Origin: Acestrorhynchus altus
Taxonomy: Eukaryota; Chordata; Actinopteri; Characiformes; Acestrorhynchidae
DNA length: 64,000 nt
Assembly: GCA_034509495.1 (NCBI GenBank)
Contig: CM067519.1
Coordinates: forward strand, 22,076,103-22,140,102
Direction of reading: 5' to 3'
The notes below the pieces were generated by a model. The model saw only the letters and a list, made by a program, of their open reading frames with translations, was not told the DNA's origin and made no database searches. The position numbers and the translations under genes are program-made. Positions within the stretch are counted from its first letter, which is position 1; each line of letters starts with the position of its first letter. Positions 58,853 to 64,000 of the stretch are shown here, piece by piece.

Positions 58853-59612
58853 AAGTTGCACGCAGACACCCTTTGTCACTTTTCTTTTATCAGTAAAATA
58901 ATGATAAACTTAATAAAGTATTATAATTAATAAGGTACAGCCTCTGTAGGATTTCTGCAAATCCTAATGTAGTTATTTTTCTTATCTTTCACAACATAAA
59001 AATATCCAAATAATTGCTGCCTGTGCAAAAGTTTGGTCTCCTTATAAAGTCAGTACCTGGTAACATTCCCTCTAGTAGAAATCATAACCTCAAACACTTT
59101 TTTTGTAACAAAAGGTCTTTCTGCTCTTGTGGTTGACGTTTCTCTTCTTTGCAGCAATTCTCTAGTTCTGAGACATTCCTGAGTCAACGTGCTGCACAGC
59201 TTGTTTTTAGGCCCCTCCAAAGATTTTCTGATGTTTAATTCACGGCAGTCTGAGGGCATTTCCAAAAGCTTCGGTTGGGTTTTGAGGTATGTTTCAGATC
59301 ATTAATCTGTTGTAGAAGCCATCCTCTTTTCTACTTCTGCAGATATGCATATGCAGGTATGATCTTGGCATCCAGGAGCTGCTGTTTCTGTTGTTTGTGG
59401 CAGCACAACCATAAAGCATGACTCATCCACTGCCCTGCTTAACAGCTGGAGTTTTCATCAAATGTCTCCAATTTTAAAAAAATCACCCTCCCCCCACGAA
59501 ATAAAAGCTTTCTTTTCTAATAAATAAATTAATGATTTTATGTTTATCTACAGAAGCTGCGTGTCAGTGTTCTTTGGCCCAAGGATGCTTAAACTTTTGC
59601 TTACAACTGTAG
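58853..59612 (-). pseudogene. Tc1-like transposon remnant, minus strand, internally deleted
   Basis: ctgtgcaaaagtttggtctc, ctgttgtagaagccatcctc and aaagcatgactcatccactg are the phrases of a fish Tc1 family on the inverse strand. The right end cttaaacttttgcttacaac is the terminal repeat. Related to the copy at 13521-14080. Confidence 0.7.
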
Positions 59613-60002
59613 TTTTAGATGATTTCTTGTGACCATCTAAGCTAAATCAAGGGTCTTGTTGTTCAGTTATGAAGAAAAAGTAGGTTTTTTTTTACAGTTA
59701 AAATGAATGAACTCAGAAGAACCAAACACTTTGCAGTAGTCATAGCTAATGGCCTGAGCTAACTGATGCTATCTAGACTTGTTAACACATGTTAATGCAT
59801 ATCTAAAACCAGTCCAAAATGCTGGAGCAGTGTTATGTTTCACATGCATACAAAATGAACATCATTGGAAATCAATAACCTTCTAAATCAACTGATTTAA
59901 AAAGCTTCCTGTCCACCATCACAGCAGTTCCTACGTAAGAATGTTTATGGAGTATAAATTTAATGGAACATGACCGTGTCTGAAGCTCCTCCACCTTCCA
60001 AT

Positions 60003-60185
60003 CCAAGTTCGAGCTTATTTATAGAGCACATGTAACAACAGATGTTGTCACAAAGCAGCTTTACACACACCATCTGAGCCCCAGGTGAGGAAGCCAGTTG
60101 TTATAGTGGCAGGAAAACAAACCCTTGGAGTGAGAAGAAGAAACCTTGAGAGGAACCAAGACTGAAAAGGGCACTGCATCCATCT
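60003..60185 (-). repeat. Interspersed repeat tail, inverted relative to 29645-29878
   Basis: cagatgttgtcacaaagcag, ctttacacacacc and gaaaccttgagaggaaccaa: the common fish repeat seen from the other strand. Confidence 0.65.
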
Positions 60186-60239
60186 ATACATTCTGTTTCG
60201 GTTGATGGTGTTAGCCCACCCACCATCACCCAATCGGTT

Positions 60240-62142
60240 CCTCGTTTCTCAAAGCAGAACCAGAAGTTCAGCACAAATGGTCTTCTCTCCTAAAGTCTTC
60301 TGGTTTATAGTGACAAATGTCTTTCTTGGCCATTGATGGGTTAGTTCTACCAGTTTGATCCTTGTTTTTCAAATGGTCTGGTGCTGATTTCAGAATTCAC
60401 TTGACCCAAAGTAAGACTTTGACTTATGGCTGTTCAAAACCAGAAACCAGTGCTGATTGTAAGTGTAAAGTGTCCTTGGGTATCTAGAACTGTGCATATA
60501 AATGTAACATCATTCATCTTTAGGATCCTGGGTCCAGACCATGGTCTGTGGCACCTTTCACAACTACAAACACACTAGTTGTGTAGCAGACTGTGTCCAT
60601 TTGAACCCTACATCGAAAAGCTTCATTGTTTTGTTGAACAAGCACAGAACAATTCTGTGAAAGTATGATCTGTTCGCTGGATTTTGAATTCTGGGAGACT
60701 GTGTTTACTCTCCGTGTTCTGCCTTCAAGCTTGACTCATTATACAACAGTGAGTGTGAAGGGTTTTCTCTGATGCCTGCGTATCCACGGGGATTCACACA
60801 CAGACAGCACTTACGTTGTGATTTTGCACAAAGCTTCAGATGAGCTGGGATTGGTAAACCATTGAGATGCAGAACCTTCAAAGCAGGTCCTGAAATATTA
60901 AGCACAGCACCTCACTGTGTGTGCCCTTTCTCTTCATTGTGTGACAATCCTAAGAATGAGGTCTCCTTTTCATTGTGCTGAACCACGTCTACACCCTGGA
61001 ATCCAGCTACAGTCCGGTGATAAAATAGGAGATGTAATGGAAAGCTAACATATTTTAATATATGGACTTTAAAATAGATCTTTAAAAAGATGTGTGAACA
61101 GCCTCAAGATTGGACTTGGAATCAGATTTGGGACACTTTGCCTGTGTTAACGCAACGTAACAATCCTGAAATATCATCAGTCAACCGTCACCACAGTTGA
61201 TGTCAAATTGCACAAAGAAAAGCACATTTTTTATTAAACGTGTCGCTGATTTATATATTTTTTTAATTGTTTGGCGATCTTTGTAAATCCATTTCCAGAG
61301 TCATCTGCATCTACATCCTCCTTTTGGAAGGCCTCAGAAAGTTCCTTTGCTTTGACCACAGTGATCCCACTCACTTCAACACTCCAAAAATCTCTCTATT
61401 CACCTACAGCTGATGTGTTGCACCTGATTCTGGCTTGACATTTTATGTAGAATTACATTTTATATCACCTCTCAATACCGTTCAAAAAAGACCAAATGTT
61501 AAGTGTTAAAAAAGGCAAAGGTTTCTCGTGTCCTAAAATCCTAACTGCAAGGAAAATGATAGGATAGGGAACAATAGAAGATCCACCCCCTTAAATTCCA
61601 AGGTATGTGAAAGCTCTTTTTAATTAATAGGCCGGGAACCCTTTAGCAGTTGACAATAAAGACTCCCCCGTTGCAAACCAAGAGACAGCAATCATGCTTT
61701 CCTCTATAAAACGGTGTAGCGCTTTATATCAATATGCAGGAGGTGCTACCATACATCACACTTTGACACCTTAAATAAATGGTTGTCGCTTTGATACACA
61801 GAACGCTTTCCCCCTTGGACAGTCCCACACAAACACAGAATACAGTACCAGTGAAAACAGAGCTCTGGGAAACGCTTGCCGTATCCTGATTTCTCACTCT
61901 TCTCCCATTAACATCCCTCTTCACATATTCAGAGCAGCAGTCGGTCGGTCCAGTGTGAAGTTGAAATAAACGAATAGAGAAAAATAACACTGCCTTTTTT
62001 AAAAAGATGTGCAGAGGTACACTGACACAGCCTCGCTCCCTCAGGAAGCGAAGCTACAGTAATCCACCATTAGGTCCAAGTCTTTTAATGCTGCACGAGA
62101 AAAGTGCACAGGAGTAGAGCCACAAAAAGAGCTCCTAAAGCT
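60240..62142. other. Intergenic DNA and probable grin3a 3' UTR
   Basis: The right part (about 61230-62142) is repeat-poor and lies directly downstream of the grin3a stop on the minus strand. The rest has no recognised feature. Confidence 0.45.
61230..61235 (-). terminator. grin3a: Candidate grin3a poly(A) signal
   Basis: This is the AATAAA I found on the minus strand between the grin3a stop and about 61000, which would make a 3' UTR of about 0.9 kb. Weaker ATTAAA forms occur at 62084-62089 and 61619-61624. Choice among them is uncertain. Confidence 0.35.
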
Positions 62143-62479
62143 CTAGGGCTCACTTGCCATTTTTGTTTGCTGATACTGCTCCAGTTCTTTTTTCTTCTTC
62201 ATGGCTAGCTGCAGCTGCTGCTTGATGATCTGGATCTGTGACTCCAGGTCCGTCAGCTCCTGCACTATGGGGTTGCGTGCCAGGCCCAGCAAGTCTGTTT
62301 TCCCGTTGGATGTGGCCTGCAAGGGAAGCTGTCTTTTCACCTGCGGGGGAGCAAGCTCTTTGCACTGTAAACACTCCAAGTCGTTCTGCTGACCCTCCTG
62401 GTTGGATGGGTGCTGCCGAGTGCAGATGGAGTTCTCTGAAGTGCTCCACAGTGGCTGCTGGTTATTTCCGATGTTGCAC
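62143..62479 (-). CDS. grin3a: Last coding exon of grin3a (GluN3A C-terminal tail), gene continues off the right edge
   Basis: On the minus strand an acceptor (pyrimidine-rich, ending gttaaaag) cuts before 62479. One base completes a split codon, then 111 codons run to TAG at 62145-62143. The end of the product, with QELTDLESQIQIIKQQLQLA and KKELEQYQQTK, matches in layout and residues the C-terminus of NMDA receptor subunit GluN3A as I remember it (..QIQIIRQELQLA..KTELEEYQ..). It forms a short coiled coil of roughly 30 residues. GluN3A subunits lower NMDA-receptor calcium permeability. The tail is intracellular and is known to bind adaptors such as GIT1. The upstream part of the exon (QQPLWSTSENSICTRQHPSN and onward) is unstructured. 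An ATG start inside this exon is not needed: the frame is open back to the acceptor. PLPPR1 and GRIN3A are close together on human 9q31, which supports the call. GRIN3B is less likely. Confidence 0.85.
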
Positions 62480-62785
62480 CTTTTAACAGGGGTAAGAAAT
62501 GAAAGGATGTGTTAGAAGCAACGCTGCAATTCCTGACGCCCACAAGCATAAACCCCTAGAAGGAGAGTTATTACTTTTGCTCTGCTGTATAAATATAATT
62601 ACATAATAATGTATTTAATTACAAAGTGAATGACAACGACAGTACTTTTAATTAAAACACTAAAAATGGCCCTGCGAAAGAACCCCAACTTTTGGAATCA
62701 CTCATGAAGAACCATCGTTTCTTTCGATATCTTTACATCAAGTAACGTTTCTTCATACTCAGACTCCCACATCTCTGTTATACAC

Positions 62786-63350
62786 AACATGGACAAAATT
62801 ATTGGAACACTTGTTCATTCGCTGTTCCTTCCAGATCCTGGACAGGAGTAACTGTCTCTACTGTGGATTTTGGAGTACTGCTGTGAGCATTCAGCAAACA
62901 AGAGCATAAGTGAGGTAAAGGATGTTGGATGATCACCACCACACCTCATCCCCAACTCCCCAGCTCATTCCAAAAAGTATTAGATGGGGCGCCATCATTC
63001 CAGAGAACACAGTTCCACTGCACCACAGCTCAATGCTCGGGGCCTGTATATTCCTCTAACCCAGTGTTTCCCAACACAGGTTCTGAAGGCCCTACCCTAC
63101 ATATTTTAGAGCTTTCTGCTCCCACCACACCTGATTCAACTAATCCTCTCATTAACAAGTCCTTCATAATTGCTAAAACGTGCAGGGAAGGCATACCTCT
63201 AGGACCAGGGTTGAGAAACACTGGCATCAGGCCAATAGATTTATCTGCTCCAGGGATTCATATTCTATTGGCAACGCTTCTCAACATAGACTAAAGTGGA
63301 CATCTCTGTTCCTGACAGCATTTGTTAGAAGGGGCGTCTACAAACATTTG
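62786..63350 (+). mobile_element. 'tggacaaaattattggaac' element interrupted by a second MITE
   Basis: Begins acatggacaaaattattgga, contains ggatgttggatgatcaccac, catccccaactccccagctc and ccatcattccagagaacaca, and ends gggcgtctacaaacatttga. The family is that of 5748-6050. It is split by the insertion at 63055-63227. Confidence 0.7.
63055..63227. mobile_element. Palindromic MITE nested in the element at 62786-63350
   Basis: ctaacccagtgtttcccaac at the left is matched by the inverse of ggttgagaaacactgg at the right. The inside has ccaccacacctgattcaact and ctcattaacaagtccttca, typical of this fish hAT-like MITE. Confidence 0.75.
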
Positions 63351-63440
63351 AGGATATACTGTAGTTTATCTCCAACTTGGTGTTTTATGGAACCAAAATC
63401 TGGAACTGCCAATTACCCAACCCCGTTAGGACACTCCCCC

Positions 63441-63740
63441 ATCACACACAATGCTCCTGACACTAGGAGGGTGAAGACAAGCACATACTGTATCTCCTCC
63501 GATACACGTGAATCCAGCCACCACCTCTTTTCCAACTGCTGCCATTGTATCATTGCTGGCTAGCCAACATGCTCGGAGGAAAGCAATGGGTCCCCAGCTC
63601 CGATACAATGGTTAGCAGATGCCTGTGCTGACCAGCATCGCATTGGGTGTGATGTGAGGAGAAACTTCCATCTACCCACCCAGAGATAGCATGGCCAATG
63701 ATCTAAGGATTACAGGTGTGAATCCTGGGTCATGCTGCAT
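63441..63740. repeat. Composite SINE debris in the last grin3a intron
   Basis: acacgtgaatccagccacca and tccatctacccacccagaga are inverse-strand pieces of the SINE body. gattacaggtgtgaatcctg is a plus-strand B-box-like head. Two copies in opposite orientation may be joined. Confidence 0.5.
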
Positions 63741-64000
63741 GCCAGAGAGCAAGCTTGCCCATGCTCTCTCTCAGACTCTGCCGATGGCAGGCAGCATGGC
63801 CCAGGATTTCCACCTGCAATTGTTGGATCACAGTGCTAGCTCTGAGTCTCTGAGCCAATTGGCAAAGTTAAGGTTGTCTTGAATGTATCTCTTCAGAATT
63901 GTCTGGTTGAGGAGGACTCTGCCTCAATAAGGGTCCTTAAGCAGCTGTTCTGAAAGTTCTCTTATTATATGCCATTCGACATTTGGACTTTGAAATGCAG

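Noticed and set aside
61724..61990. 88-codon minus-strand ORF downstream of grin3a
   Set aside because: It lies in the probable 3' UTR of grin3a and shows no coding signature.

Overview
The window reads as nuclear DNA of a bony fish: AT-rich, intron-dominated, with GT..AG splice sites, one compact CpG island, many microsatellites and a dense population of Tc1/mariner, hAT-like and tRNA-SINE remnants. Several repeat families (the 'tggacaaa..tattggga' element, the 'cataacattatgaccacc' element and a 'gtgggtagatggcgc' tRNA-SINE) are ones I associate with otophysan fishes (characins, catfishes and relatives). That placement is an impression from memory. Nothing looks bacterial, viral or plasmid-like.

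One gene fills most of the window. plppr1 (phospholipid phosphatase-related protein 1, also called PRG-3 or LPPR1) is on the + strand with a noncoding first exon in a CpG-island promoter (exon 1 ends at 8750) and seven coding exons: 26437-26531, 41726-41914, 46618-46750, 47806-48056, 51749-51925, 55189-55320 and 56381-56413. The 3' UTR runs to about 57085. The joined frame is intact and gives a 324-residue six-transmembrane protein with the degenerate LPP motifs typical of the non-catalytic PRG branch. A short upstream ORF would be created by the exon 1/exon 2 splice.

At the right edge, on the - strand and facing plppr1, is the last coding exon of a second gene (62479 down to the stop at 62143). 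It encodes a C-terminal tail with a short coiled coil and is best explained as grin3a (NMDA receptor GluN3A). The two genes are tail to tail with about 5 kb between them. The same pair lies near each other in human 9q31, so this looks like conserved vertebrate synteny.

The layout is: 1-7700 upstream intergenic DNA with MITE, SINE and mariner remnants; 7780-9330 CpG island and promoter, with a G-rich duplicated block and two short unrecognised ORFs at its edges; 8751-26436 intron 1; 26532-41725 intron 2, with a non-LTR reverse transcriptase fragment and several Tc1 relics; 41915-56380 shorter introns, with one Tc1 element that keeps both terminal inverted repeats; 57086-62142 intergenic; 62480-64000 the last grin3a intron, with a nested MITE and SINE debris. 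I found no new multi-gene system. The observations most worth a second look are the splice-created uORF, the Asp at the C2 motif of plppr1, the unexplained coding-like ORFs beside the promoter, a 300-bp palindrome in intron 3 and several GC-rich intronic segments that may be conserved regulatory DNA.
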